A DNA stretch of 64,000 bases from Streptomyces venezuelae (lineage in GTDB: Bacteria; Actinomycetota; Actinomycetes; Streptomycetales; Streptomycetaceae): contig NZ_CP029190.1 of NCBI RefSeq assembly GCF_008642295.1, positions 3,951,501-4,015,500 of the forward strand, written 5' to 3'. The position numbers and the translations under genes were made by a program. Below, in pieces: positions 44,057-52,708 of the stretch (positions are counted from its first letter, which is position 1; each line of letters begins with the position of its first letter). A model generated the notes under the pieces. The model did no database searches. It was not told the DNA's origin and saw only the letters and a program-made list of their open reading frames with translations.

Positions 44057-44302
44057 GGCGGAGCGGACCTGTCCTGTCGGGGGCGCAAAGAACGACCGGA
44101 GACGCAGGAAGGGCCTGACGTACGGAGCCGGGGAGGCGAAATTTTATCCTACGACCCCTGCACCGGCAGATCGCGCGGCCTCCCCAACGCCTGCCCCCAG
44201 GTGCCCGAACGGTGTAATCCTCACACCGGCCTCTTTGATCACAAGAGAGCTCCGGAGGAGTTCCGCCTTCTGAAGGAACACTCCACAGGAAGGGCAACGG
44301 AC

Positions 44303-44767
44303 ATGGCCGGCCAACTCGCCGTACGCGTCACGACAGCCATCGCCGCAGCAGTTGCGCTCGCGCTCTTACCCCCAGCGCAGGCGCATGCCGGCGCCATCGG
44401 CTCCACCCCGGTGGCCACCTTCGACTACCAGGTCGGGGGCGTCACCATGAAGGTCCCCACAGGCTGCATGTTCACCCACATCATCCGGGGCGAGGGAAAG
44501 AAGATCACCTACCAGAACGCCGGAGTCGACTGCGGGTTCGTCGGAGCCCTCAACGCGGGCTTCTGTAACTGGCGCATCGACTTCACATACGCCGACACGA
44601 GCAACAGGACCTACAAGACCTCGCGCGGCAAGACCCACACCGAGTGCAAGATCAATCCCATGCGGGACAACGCGCCCCAGGCGCTTCCCCACTACGGCAA
44701 AGCGTGCGCCAACCTCAACGTCAATGGCGTCCGCCGGGTCAGCCAGTGCCACCACATCACGAAGTGA
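44303..44767 (+). CDS. Small secreted Cys-rich protein, unknown family
   Basis: The 154 residues begin with a clear signal peptide (basic n-region, AAVALALLPPAQAHA, cleavage after about residue 29). The mature part has six Cys (PTGCMF, VDCGF, GFCNW, TECK, KACAN, SQCHH), a pattern suggesting three disulfides. AGGAAGG lies about 8 nt before the ATG. Third-position GC is clearly below that of its neighbours, suggesting recent acquisition. It lies on the 3' side of tRNA-Pro with the next gene. No function assigned. Confidence 0.72.
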   Translation: MAGQLAVRVTTAIAAAVALALLPPAQAHAGAIGSTPVATFDYQVGGVTMKVPTGCMFTHIIRGEGKKITYQNAGVDCGFVGALNAGFCNWRIDFTYADTSNRTYKTSRGKTHTECKINPMRDNAPQALPHYGKACANLNVNGVRRVSQCHHITK

Positions 44768-44774
44768 GCAGCGC

Positions 44775-45005
44775 ATGACCACGCATCCCACACCGGAAGA
44801 CTCGGCTCAGGACGGCAAGCGTCGCCGCGGCGGCATTTTCGCCTTCTTCGTCGGAGCAGCCGTATCCCTGGCCTTCTTCGCGTTCTTCCCCGGCCTGCCC
44901 CACGTCATCGACTGGGGCGCGATTCTCGTGTCGCTGGCCGTCGGTGTGCTCGCGCGCTTGGCTTACCGTGCTTGGGTCGCGACGAGCGGCCCGCCTTCAC
45001 CATGA
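44775..45005 (+). CDS. Small two-helix membrane protein, unknown
   Basis: The 76 residues have a charged N-terminus (EDSAQDGKRRRGG) followed by two hydrophobic helices (IFAFFVGAAVSLAFFAFFPG and WGAILVSLAVGVLARLA). ATG 44775 is 7 nt after the stop of the secreted protein gene, so the two probably form an operon. It could anchor or export the secreted partner; that is inference from context. Confidence 0.65.
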   Translation: MTTHPTPEDSAQDGKRRRGGIFAFFVGAAVSLAFFAFFPGLPHVIDWGAILVSLAVGVLARLAYRAWVATSGPPSP

Positions 45006-45248
45006 TCGCTCCCTGCGGAAGCAGCCGACTGCGAGGGGCTCGCCGGTGGACCGTGTGAGCCCCAGTGGGAGCACTGCGGCTGCACAACGCAACACCCGGC
45101 AGGAGGGGCGGGAAGCGAAGCAGCGCAATGGGGCTTGTCCGCGCGAAGAGGTCTTCAGGCAGGTTGGTCACCCAGAGAGAGCCGGTGCAGGCTTTCCTGC
45201 ACTGACCAGTCCGAACCCGTAGCCGCTCAGTTGGTCACTCAACGGAAA
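45006..45248. other. Gene-free stretch next to tRNA-Pro
   Basis: No frame with native codon bias. Small hairpins GGGGCTC/GAGCCCC and GTGCAGG-CTTT-CCTGCAC are visible. No integrase and no convincing direct repeat of the tRNA 3' end was found. Confidence 0.4.
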
Positions 45249-45288
45249 CAGGTCAGGCACCTACCAAAATTGGTAGGTGCCTGACCTG
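45249..45288. terminator. 18-bp perfect hairpin downstream of tRNA-Pro
   Basis: CAGGTCAGGCACCTACCA (45249-45266), loop AAAT, then the exact reverse complement (45271-45288). It ends 11 bp beyond the tRNA 3' end, so it is probably the tRNA terminator. Confidence 0.65.
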
Positions 45289-45299
45289 GTCTTACGAAG

Positions 45300-45373
45300 T
45301 CGGGGTGGCGGGATTTGAACCCACGACCTCTTCGTCCCGAACGAAGCGCGCTGCCAAGCTGCGCTACACCCCG
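45300..45373 (-). tRNA. tRNA-Pro (anticodon CGG)
   Basis: The minus strand folds into a full cloverleaf of 74 nt: acceptor stem CGGGGTG/CACCCCG with discriminator A, anticodon arm CTTCG-TTCGGGA-CGAAG giving anticodon CGG, and T-arm GTGGGTTCAAATCCCGC. CCA is not encoded. It reads CCG, the major proline codon in GC-rich genomes. Confidence 0.96.
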
Positions 45374-45462
45374 ATCGCCACCTTGACAGGCTCGCTGTCC
45401 TGGCGACATCGATTACTCTAGCGGACCCTCGCCCGTAGACGAAATCCGGTTTCGGTGCGCGC

Positions 45463-46401
45463 CTAGGCTGGCGGCGTCAGGGTGAGCAGGGTCGCCTCCG
45501 GGGGGCAGGCGAAGCGGACCGGGGTGAAGCGGTTGGTGCCGCAGCCGGCCGAGACGTGCAGGTAGGACCGGTTTCCGCCGGCCTCGTGGGTGGAGAGGCC
45601 CTTCACCCGGTCCGTGTCCAGGTCGCAGTTGGTGACCAGGGCGCCGTAGAAGGGGATGCACAGCTGACCGCCGTGCGTGTGGCCCGCCAGGATCAGCGGG
45701 TAGCCGTCCGCCGTGAACGACTCCAGGCTCCGCAGGTACGGCGCGTGCACCACGGCCATGGAGAAGTCCGCGTCCGGCTCCGGTCCGCCCGCCACCTGCT
45801 CGTACCGGTCTCGCTTGATGTGCGGGTCGTCGAGCCCGGTGAAGGCCAGCTCCAGGTCCTGCAGCTTGAGCCGGCCCCGGGTGTTGGTGAGGTTCAGCCA
45901 GCCTGCCTCGTCGAAGGCGTCCCGCAGCTCCTCCCACCGGTTGTGGACGGCTCCGACCACCGGCTTGTTGCCGTTCAGGCCGTGCCGGCCCTGCACCTTC
46001 TCCAGCAGGTAGAGCGCGGGGTTGCGCAGCCGCGGGCCGTAGTAGTCGTTCGAGCCGAACACGTACACACCGGGGAAGGCCATCAGCGGGCCGAGCGCAT
46101 CGAGCACGTCGGGGATGCCCTCGGTGTCGGAAAGGTTGTCACCGGTGTTGACCACGAAGTCCGGACGGAGTCCGGCCAGGGACTGCAGCCAGGCGCGCTT
46201 CTTGTGCTGGCCGCGCACCATGTGGATGTCCGAGACCTGCAGGACCCGCAGAGGACGCATCCCGCGCGGCAGGACGGGCACGGTCACCCGGCGCAGCCGG
46301 AAGGACCTGGCCTCGAAGCCGGCGGCGTAGGCCACTCCGGCCGCCCCGACCGCCGCGATGCCGGCGGTGATCTTCAGGGGAACTCCGTAACGCGCGCGCA
46401 T
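45463..46401 (-). CDS. Metallophosphoesterase (membrane-anchored, calcineurin-like)
   Basis: The 312 residues begin with a hydrophobic anchor (PLKITAGIAAVGAAGVAYAA). The metal-binding motifs follow in order: VSDIHM, NTGDNLSD, FGSNDYYG (family GNHD is replaced by GSND), VVHAPY and LAGHTHGGQLCIP. It hydrolyses phosphomonoesters or diesters, probably at the outer face. The start ATG 46401 has no clear ribosome site. Its position beside the PBP and wblA genes is conserved in mycobacteria, from memory. Confidence 0.88.
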   Translation of the reverse strand: MRARYGVPLKITAGIAAVGAAGVAYAAGFEARSFRLRRVTVPVLPRGMRPLRVLQVSDIHMVRGQHKKRAWLQSLAGLRPDFVVNTGDNLSDTEGIPDVLDALGPLMAFPGVYVFGSNDYYGPRLRNPALYLLEKVQGRHGLNGNKPVVGAVHNRWEELRDAFDEAGWLNLTNTRGRLKLQDLELAFTGLDDPHIKRDRYEQVAGGPEPDADFSMAVVHAPYLRSLESFTADGYPLILAGHTHGGQLCIPFYGALVTNCDLDTDRVKGLSTHEAGGNRSYLHVSAGCGTNRFTPVRFACPPEATLLTLTPPA

Positions 46402-46477
46402 GGGGACATCGTCGCAGATGGCGGGGATGCGTAAAACGAGTGGGCGGCACCGGGGGGCCACCTGGCAGACTCGAACC

Positions 46478-46939
46478 ATGACCACGCTCAAGGCCAAGCT
46501 GCAGGACGACCTCACCACCGCCATCAAGGCGCGGGACGAGCTGCGCTCGTCCACCCTCCGCCTCACCCTCTCCGCGATCACCAACGAGGAGGTCGCCGGC
46601 AAGACCGCCCGCGAGCTCTCCGACGCGGAGGTGCTCAAGGTGATCGCCAAGGAGGCGAAGAAGCGCCGCGAGGCCGCCGACGCCTTCGCCAAGGGTGGTC
46701 GTCCCGAGCAGGCGGAGCGGGAGCTCGCCGAGGGCCGGGTCCTGGACGAGTACCTGCCGAAGCAGCTCACCGACGAGGAGCTGCGGGAGATCGTGGCCCA
46801 GGCCGTCGAGGAGGCCAAGGCGGCGGGGGCCGAGGGGCCGCGCGCCATGGGTGCCGTCATGAAGATCGTGAACCCGAAGGTGGCCGGGCTGGCCGAGGGC
46901 GGGCGGGTCGCCGCCGCCGTCAAGGAGCTGCTCGCCTAG
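46478..46939 (+). CDS. GatB/YqeY-domain protein
   Basis: This 153-residue all-helical YqeY protein starts TTLKAKLQDDLTTAIKARDE and contains LRLTLSAITNEE, EYLPKQLTDEELREIV and MGAVMKIVNPKVAG, matching the tail domain shared with GatB. That domain contacts tRNA in the amidotransferase; the free protein's role is not established. The CAGACT -10-like box ends 6 nt before the ATG, so it is probably leaderless. It is divergent from the metallophosphoesterase (76-bp gap). Confidence 0.88.
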   Translation: MTTLKAKLQDDLTTAIKARDELRSSTLRLTLSAITNEEVAGKTARELSDAEVLKVIAKEAKKRREAADAFAKGGRPEQAERELAEGRVLDEYLPKQLTDEELREIVAQAVEEAKAAGAEGPRAMGAVMKIVNPKVAGLAEGGRVAAAVKELLA

Positions 46940-46956
46940 CCGGGAGGCAAAGAATC

Positions 46957-46998
46957 AAAGGGGAGGGCCCCGGCCGTGTGGCCGGGGCCCTCCCTCTT
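46957..46998. terminator. Bidirectional terminator
   Basis: GGGAGGGCCCCGGCC (46961-46975), loop GTGT, then its exact complement (46980-46994), flanked by AAAG and CTTT. It serves both the convergent YqeY and PBP genes. Confidence 0.85.
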
Positions 46999-47019
46999 TG
47001 GTTGCTCAGCTCTATGTGC

Positions 47020-49371
47020 TCAGCGCGGGCCGCCGGTGCCGTTGTTCGGGCCGCCGATGACGCCGGGGAGCCCGGGGAACGGGTTGCCGCCCGTGCCGCC
47101 CGCGCCACCGGTACCGCCTGCTCCGCCCGGGTTCCCGGTGCTGCCGCCCGGCCGGCCGCCGCCCTGCCCGCCGTCCGCGCCGGTGCTCGTTCCGGCCGCC
47201 GCCCCGCCCGGCCGGCCGTCGCCGGGCTTGCCGTCACCCGGCCGGTTGGGCCGGTTGGGCCGGTTGGGGTTGCCGCGCCCGCCGGGGGCCGGTACCGAGG
47301 TCTCCGGAGGCAGGCCCACCGTGACGAAGTTGTCCGCCGACCGGCCGGCCAGTGCGCCCGAGACCGCCTGCTTCCAGATCGGACCGGGCAGACCGCCGCC
47401 GAAGACCTTGTCGTAGTACTGGCCGCCGATGGTGATCCGCTCCATCGAGACCTGCTTGGAGCCGCCCGAGCCGACCCAGGTGGCACCCGCCAGGTTCGGC
47501 GTGTACCCGACGAACCAGGCGTTGTAGCGCTCGTCCGTGGTACCCGTCTTGCCCGCGCTCTGCCGGTCGGTCAGGCCCGACTGCCGGCCGGTGCCGGAGT
47601 CGACCACGCCGAGCAGCAGGGTGTTGATGGTGTCCGCGGTGCTCTCCGACATCACCGACTCGCACTTGGTCTTCGGTACCTGGAGCGCCTTGCCGTGCGA
47701 GTCGGTGATCGACTCGATGGCGACCGGCGTGCAGTAGGTACCGCGGTTGGCGAAGGCGGCGTAGGCGTTGGCCATGGTGAGCGGGGACATGCCCTCGGTG
47801 CCCAGCGAGATCGCGGGGACCTGCTTGAGCTTGGTGCCGTCCGCCGGGATGACCCTGAGCTTGTTGGTCATCTCGGTCAGCGGGCACAGGCCCATCTCGC
47901 TGATCATCTCGACGAAGTACGTGTTGACCGACAGCGCCATGGCTTCCCGCATGGCGTACGGGCCGACCTCGGACTCGGTCTCGTTCTCCACCTTGTCCTT
48001 GGGCCTGCCGGTGTTCACCCACGGCTTGTCGCCGCAGGTCTGCACCGGGCTCGGGTACTCCATCTGGAACGGGGAGGCATAGGTCTTCGACGGCTGGATG
48101 CCCCGCTCGATGGCGGCGGCGGCCACGAACGGCTTGAAGGTCGAGCCCGTCGGGAAGCCGTAGTTCGACCCGCCCATCCGCTTGTCCACGGAGAAGTTGA
48201 TCTGGGTTTCGTTCTTCCCGAAGCCGTACGGCTTGGACTGGCCCATGGCCATGACCCGGCCGGTGCCCGGCTGGACCAGGGTCACCGCCGTCGCGACCTT
48301 GTCGTCCTGATCGACATGGTCCTTGATCGACTCGTTGACCGAGTCCTGGGACTGCGGGTCCAGCGTGGTGCGGATGGTCAGGCCGCCCTGGTTCCACACC
48401 TTGGCCCGGTCCTCCCGGTTCGCGCCGAACACCGGGTCGGACAGGAAGGTGTTGCGGACGTAGTCACAGAAGAAGCCGGCGCCCTTGACGGCGGTGATGC
48501 AGCCGTTGCGCGGCCTGGTCACCTTCAGCTGGACCGGCTTGGCCTTGGCGGCGTCCGCCTCGGCCTGTGAGATGTCCCTGACGTCGGCCATCCGCTGGAG
48601 CACCACGTTCCGGCGGTTCATCGCCTCGGTGGAGTCGTTCACCGGGTCGTACCGGCTGGGCGACTGCACCAGGCCGGCCAGCAGTGCCGACTGCTCCAGC
48701 GTCAGGTCCTTGGCGGGCTTGCTGAAGTAGCGCTGCGCCGCGGACTCGATCCCGTACGCCTGCTGGCCGAAGTACGTGATGTTGAGGTAGTTCTCGAGGA
48801 TCTTCTTCTTCCCGAGTTCTTCCTCGACCTGGATCGCGTACTTCAGCTCGCGGATCTTGCGGCCCAGGCTCTTCTGCTGGGCTTCCCGCACCTTGGTCGT
48901 GTCGTCGCCGGCCTCTTCGACGAATACGTTCTTCACGTACTGCTGGGTCAGCGTGGAGGCGCCCTGTGCTGCGCCGCCCTCCTGCGCGTTCCGGTTGACC
49001 GCGCGCAGGATGCCCTTGAGGTCCACCGCGCCGTGCTCGTAGAAACGCGAGTCCTCGATCGCGACGATCGCCTTCTGCATGTACGGAGAGATGGCGGTGA
49101 GCGGGACCACCTGCCGGTCGCGTGAGTAGACGGTGGCGATCAGGCCACCCTCGGCGTCCAGGATCGTGGTGCGCTGACTCAGCGGCGGGGTCTTGAGATT
49201 GGCCGGGATCTCGTCGAATCCCTCGACGGTTCCCTTTGCGGCGAGACCCAGGGCGCCCGCGCCCGGGATTGCGATGCCGGCGAGGACAAGTCCGGAGAGA
49301 ACGGACACTCCGAGGAACTTGGCGGCCTGCTGACTCCTCGAGAGCCCTCCGCCCGAGCGCTTCTTTGCCAT
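47020..49371 (-). CDS. Class A penicillin-binding protein (PonA-like)
   Basis: This bifunctional peptidoglycan synthase has 783 residues. Membrane anchor at 18-40. Glycosyltransferase-51 domain with catalytic Glu in AIEDSRFYEHGAVD and TLTQQYVKN. Transpeptidase with TGSTFKPF (Ser and Lys of SxxK), ALSVNTYF (SxN) and AGKTGTTD (KTG). The last 100 or so residues are a Gly/Pro/Asn-rich disordered tail (RGNPNRPNRPNRPGDG). A minus-strand TAGGCT box (49378-49383) ends 6 nt before the ATG, so it is probably leaderless. It is divergent from wblA; the arrangement matches ponA2-whiB4. Confidence 0.95.
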   Translation of the reverse strand: MAKKRSGGGLSRSQQAAKFLGVSVLSGLVLAGIAIPGAGALGLAAKGTVEGFDEIPANLKTPPLSQRTTILDAEGGLIATVYSRDRQVVPLTAISPYMQKAIVAIEDSRFYEHGAVDLKGILRAVNRNAQEGGAAQGASTLTQQYVKNVFVEEAGDDTTKVREAQQKSLGRKIRELKYAIQVEEELGKKKILENYLNITYFGQQAYGIESAAQRYFSKPAKDLTLEQSALLAGLVQSPSRYDPVNDSTEAMNRRNVVLQRMADVRDISQAEADAAKAKPVQLKVTRPRNGCITAVKGAGFFCDYVRNTFLSDPVFGANREDRAKVWNQGGLTIRTTLDPQSQDSVNESIKDHVDQDDKVATAVTLVQPGTGRVMAMGQSKPYGFGKNETQINFSVDKRMGGSNYGFPTGSTFKPFVAAAAIERGIQPSKTYASPFQMEYPSPVQTCGDKPWVNTGRPKDKVENETESEVGPYAMREAMALSVNTYFVEMISEMGLCPLTEMTNKLRVIPADGTKLKQVPAISLGTEGMSPLTMANAYAAFANRGTYCTPVAIESITDSHGKALQVPKTKCESVMSESTADTINTLLLGVVDSGTGRQSGLTDRQSAGKTGTTDERYNAWFVGYTPNLAGATWVGSGGSKQVSMERITIGGQYYDKVFGGGLPGPIWKQAVSGALAGRSADNFVTVGLPPETSVPAPGGRGNPNRPNRPNRPGDGKPGDGRPGGAAAGTSTGADGGQGGGRPGGSTGNPGGAGGTGGAGGTGGNPFPGLPGVIGGPNNGTGGPR

Positions 49372-49756
49372 GGAGGCAGCCTACGTTCTCATTCGCCGGA
49401 CACGCGCGAATGCCTTGGCCTAAGCTGCTCTCAACTGTCACAGCAGTGTGGTGCCACATCAACCCCTCGGCTTGATTTTCACCCTTCCCGAATGGGGTGG
49501 ACTGATGTCCGAATCTCGCGCCTCCCTCTGTTGGCCCTCTGGCGATTGCACCCGAATTGCCGGAATGGTCGGGCATGTCGCTCGATCACTCCGTCGGGTG
49601 ATCTGCCGCTTACCCATAGTCCGTTCGGACCATTCAAGATTGGGCCCGTCGGGGGTGTTGCACTGTGTCCACCTTCCGTAACGTCCTCAACTGGCAGCGG
49701 TGAATATGCCGCTGCCGCCGTGGGGGAGCCTCGATTCGGGAGAGGACGGCGCCGGC
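49372..49756. other. Long divergent intergenic region between PBP gene and wblA
   Basis: About 385 bp, less GC-rich than the coding DNA around it. It holds the PBP -10 box next to its start and probably a long wblA leader. Candidate plus-strand elements are CATAGT near 49615 and TTGCAC near 49656. No frame is convincing. Complex regulation of wblA would fit this size. Confidence 0.45.
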
Positions 49757-50107
49757 ATGGGCTGGGTTACCGACTGGAGTGCGCAGGCAGCCTGCCGCAC
49801 TACCGATCCGGATGAACTGTTCGTTCAAGGAGCGGCACAGAACAGGGCCAAGGCGGTGTGCACCGGATGCCCGGTGCGGACCGAATGCCTGGCCGACGCG
49901 CTCGACAATCGCGTCGAGTTCGGCGTGTGGGGCGGCATGACCGAGCGGGAACGGCGCGCGCTGCTGCGCAGGCGTCCCACCGTCACCTCCTGGCGACGGC
50001 TGCTCGAAACCGCCCGTACGGAGTACGAGCGCAGCACCGGCATCCTGACCGTGGATGTCGACGCGGACATCGACGTTCCGTACGAGACCTACGCCGCGGC
50101 CGGGTAG
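49757..50107 (+). CDS. wblA: WhiB-family iron-sulfur regulator WblA
   Basis: The 116 residues have four Cys that bind a [4Fe-4S] cluster at 13, 35, 38 and 44 (AACRT, CTGCPVRTEC), the turn GVWGGMTERERR and a basic C-terminal DNA-contact region (ALLRRRPTVTSWRR). Sequence and location match Streptomyces wblA, a global switch that promotes sporulation and represses antibiotic production, and mycobacterial whiB4. ATG 49757 is chosen because conserved sequence begins there (DWSAQAACR); a GTG at 49700 would add 19 unconserved-looking residues. Confidence 0.93.
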   Translation: MGWVTDWSAQAACRTTDPDELFVQGAAQNRAKAVCTGCPVRTECLADALDNRVEFGVWGGMTERERRALLRRRPTVTSWRRLLETARTEYERSTGILTVDVDADIDVPYETYAAAG

Positions 50108-50142
50108 CGCCGCGGCCGGCCACACGTACGGCACACGTACGC

Positions 50143-51438
50143 CTATCGACCCCCGGCAGGCCGAGATCCGGCAGCCGCGAGTCGTTCACCGATGGCCCGC
50201 AGCCCGGCGAGGTCGTGCACATCGCCGGGCAGGGCGGCCACTTCGGCCACCGCCACATCGGGATGCAGCGAGGCGAAGCGGTCCCGCGTGCGCTGCTCGC
50301 GCGCGATCACCTGCATCCGCTCCGCGTGCAGGCGCAACAGCCCCGCGGTGATGTCGTCCACAGTGAGCTCGTTCGCGTCAGGGGGAGTGTCGGCGTCGGA
50401 GTCACGCAGTCCAGCTTTCCCGGACTCCTGATCGACAATGCCGCCTTCCTCAAGATTCTCCGCAGCCGCCAGTGCCCGTTCGGCGGAGAGCTGTCCGGCA
50501 CCGCTGCCGTGCACCCGGTTCAGCACCAGCCCGGCCAGCGGCATCCGCTCCTCGGCCAGCCGTTCGACGAAGTACGCCGCCTCGCGCAGGGCGTCCGGCT
50601 CGGGGGCCGCGACCACCAGGAAGGCCGTCCCCGGCGCCTGCAGCAGCCGGTACGTGGCATCCGCGCGGGTCCGGAACCCGCCGAACATGGTGTCCATCGC
50701 GGCCACGAAGGTCTGTACGTCCTTCAGCAGCGAGGCGCCCATCAGCTTGCTGAGCGTGCCGGTCATCAGCGACAGGCCGGCCATGCCGAGGTTCACGAAC
50801 TTCATCCCGGCCCGGCCGCCCACCTTCGCCGGTGCCATCAGCACCCGGATGAACTTCCCGTCCAGGAAGGACCCCAGGCGCTTCGGCGCGTCCAGGAAGT
50901 CCAGGGCCGACCGGCTCGGCGGGGTGTCCACCACGATCAGGTCCCAGTCGTCCCGGGCGCGCAGCTGACCCAGTTTCTCCATGGCCATGTATTCCTGCGT
51001 GCCCGCGAACCCGGCGGACAGGGACTGGTAGAAGGGGTTCTCCAGGATCGCCCGGGCCCGGTCGGCGTCCGCGTGCGCCTCGACGATCTCGTCGAAGGTC
51101 CGCTTCATGTCGAGCATCATGGCGTGCAGTTCCCCGCCGCCGGCGTCCCCGCCCTCTGCACCGCCGCCGGAGCCCACCCCGTCGACCCTCCGCGGGGTGT
51201 TGTCCAGTTCGTCGATCCCCATCGACTGGGCCAGCCTGCGCGCCGGGTCGATGGTCAGCACCACCACCCGCCGGCCCCGCTCGGCCGCCCGCACCCCCAG
51301 GGCCGCCGCGGTGGTCGTCTTGCCCACCCCGCCGGCCCCGCAGCACACCACGATCCGCGTCTTCGGATCGTCCAGCAGCGCGTCCACCGCAAGCTCCGGC
51401 GGAGCGTCCATGCCCGTCCCCGCGACCTCGGTCGTCAT
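50143..51438 (-). CDS. ArsA/Get3-like ATPase, second of the pair
   Basis: The 431 residues contain P-loop CCGAGGVGKTTTAAALG, switch I region VLTIDPARRLAQSMG and VVDTPPSRSALDFL. In ArsA/Get3 proteins the P-loop reads GKGGVGKT; here the signature Lys is Ala, so this subunit cannot reach across the dimer in the usual way. It has a Gly-rich insertion near residue 90 and is predicted cytoplasmic. It starts by ATGA overlap with the gene before it, so the two subunits are made together, as for Rv3679-Rv3680 in Mycobacterium tuberculosis. Confidence 0.88.
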   Translation of the reverse strand: MTTEVAGTGMDAPPELAVDALLDDPKTRIVVCCGAGGVGKTTTAAALGVRAAERGRRVVVLTIDPARRLAQSMGIDELDNTPRRVDGVGSGGGAEGGDAGGGELHAMMLDMKRTFDEIVEAHADADRARAILENPFYQSLSAGFAGTQEYMAMEKLGQLRARDDWDLIVVDTPPSRSALDFLDAPKRLGSFLDGKFIRVLMAPAKVGGRAGMKFVNLGMAGLSLMTGTLSKLMGASLLKDVQTFVAAMDTMFGGFRTRADATYRLLQAPGTAFLVVAAPEPDALREAAYFVERLAEERMPLAGLVLNRVHGSGAGQLSAERALAAAENLEEGGIVDQESGKAGLRDSDADTPPDANELTVDDITAGLLRLHAERMQVIAREQRTRDRFASLHPDVAVAEVAALPGDVHDLAGLRAIGERLAAAGSRPAGGR

Positions 51439-52415
51439 TCTTCTCCCGCCTGCTTGTGCAGCTCAGTCGCCAGCTCGTACAGCCCGGCCAGGTCCATGCC
51501 CGTGCCGAGCAGCGGCAGTTCGTACGTCGGGACGTCGAGTCCGGCCAGGACCCGGCGCTGTTCGCGCTCCAGCCCCACCCGCTCGGCGTGTTCCACGGCC
51601 TGTTCCAGCAGCGGTTCCACCAGTTGCTCGGCCGGTCCGCCGCGGCGGGCCCCGCCCAGCCCCGCCCGGGACAGTGCCGCGGCCACCTCGGCCCGGTGCT
51701 CCCCGGCCGCGGCCCGCAGGGCCTCCTCGTCCAGGTGGTGGGGGCGCACCATGTTGACGACCACCCGGCCCACCGGAAGCCCGGCTTCCAGGAGTTCCGC
51801 AATGCCGTCGGCCGTCTCCTGGACCGGCATCTCCTCCAGCAGGGTCACCAGGTGCACCGCCGTCTCGGGGGACTTGAGCACCCCCATCACCGCCTGCGCC
51901 TGGTTGTGGATCGGCCCGAACCGGGCCAGCCCCGCCACCTCGTCGTTGACGTTCAGGAACCGGGTGATCCGTCCGGTCGGCGGCGCGTCCATCACCACGT
52001 GGTCGTAGACGAACCGGCCCGACTTGTCCTTCCGCCGGACCGCCTCACAGGCCTTGCCGGTCAGCAGTACGTCCCGCAGACCCGGCGCGATGGTGGTGGC
52101 GAAGTCGATCGCACCCAGCTTCTTCAGCGCCCGCCCGGCCGACCCGAGCTTGTAGAACATCTGCAGGTAGTCCAGCAGCGCCCGCTCCGCGTCGATCGCC
52201 AGTGCATGGACCTCCCCGCCGCCCGGCACCACGGCGATCTTCCGCTCCTCGTACGGGAGCGCCTCCGCCCCGAAGAGCTGCGCGATGCCCTGCCTGCCCT
52301 CCACCTCCACCAGAAGTGTCCGCCTGCCCTCGCGCGCGAGGGCCAGCGCGAGTGCCGCGGCGACCGTGGTCTTCCCGGTTCCGCCCTTGCCGCTGACCAC
52401 CTGGAGCCTGCTCAC
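51435..52415 (-). CDS. ArsA/Get3-like ATPase, first of the pair
   Basis: The 326 residues contain a complete deviant Walker A, SGKGGTGKTTVAAALA, with the signature Lys, plus VEVEGRQGIAQLFG and VVMDAPPTGRITRFL. It is likely to form a heterodimer with the next gene's product. Candidate roles are membrane-protein targeting or anion-linked transport; arsenic genes are absent. Start GTG 52415 lies 8 nt after a minus-strand TAGGCT (52424-52429), suggesting a leaderless message. Confidence 0.88.
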   Translation of the reverse strand: MSRLQVVSGKGGTGKTTVAAALALALAREGRRTLLVEVEGRQGIAQLFGAEALPYEERKIAVVPGGGEVHALAIDAERALLDYLQMFYKLGSAGRALKKLGAIDFATTIAPGLRDVLLTGKACEAVRRKDKSGRFVYDHVVMDAPPTGRITRFLNVNDEVAGLARFGPIHNQAQAVMGVLKSPETAVHLVTLLEEMPVQETADGIAELLEAGLPVGRVVVNMVRPHHLDEEALRAAAGEHRAEVAAALSRAGLGGARRGGPAEQLVEPLLEQAVEHAERVGLEREQRRVLAGLDVPTYELPLLGTGMDLAGLYELATELHKQAGEE

Positions 52416-52546
52416 AACCGACGAGCCTAATTCCTCCGCCCCCGCTCCGGTCGGGCCGGGTGGCCACGACCGGACATGTCGCGCGCATCACCCCGAGCCG
52501 CGGGCGCCGCACGGGGGCACCGGGCGCAGGCACTACGCTCGGCCCC

Positions 52547-52708
52547 ATGACCAAGAAGTTCGAATACGCGACGGTCCCGCTGCTGGTCCACGCCACCAAG
52601 CAGATCCTGGACACCTGGGGCGAGGACGGCTGGGAGCTCGTCCAGGTCGTGCCCGGGCCGAACAACCCCGAGCAGCTCGTGGCCTACCTCAAGCGGGAGA
52701 AGGCATGA
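52547..52708 (+). CDS. DUF4177 small protein
   Basis: The 53 residues (KKFEYATVPLLVHATKQILD... GWELVQVVPGP) match the short actinobacterial DUF4177 family that sits beside RidA and ArsA-like genes. Its role is unknown. TACGCT at 52534-52539 ends 7 nt before the ATG, so it is probably leaderless. The stop overlaps ridA (ATGA). Confidence 0.85.
   Translation: MTKKFEYATVPLLVHATKQILDTWGEDGWELVQVVPGPNNPEQLVAYLKREKA

Noticed and set aside
45137..45150. CGAAGAGGTC match between intergenic DNA and the tRNA-Pro, as a possible att site
   Set aside because: Only about 10 bp and in the wrong orientation for a direct repeat of the tRNA 3' end.
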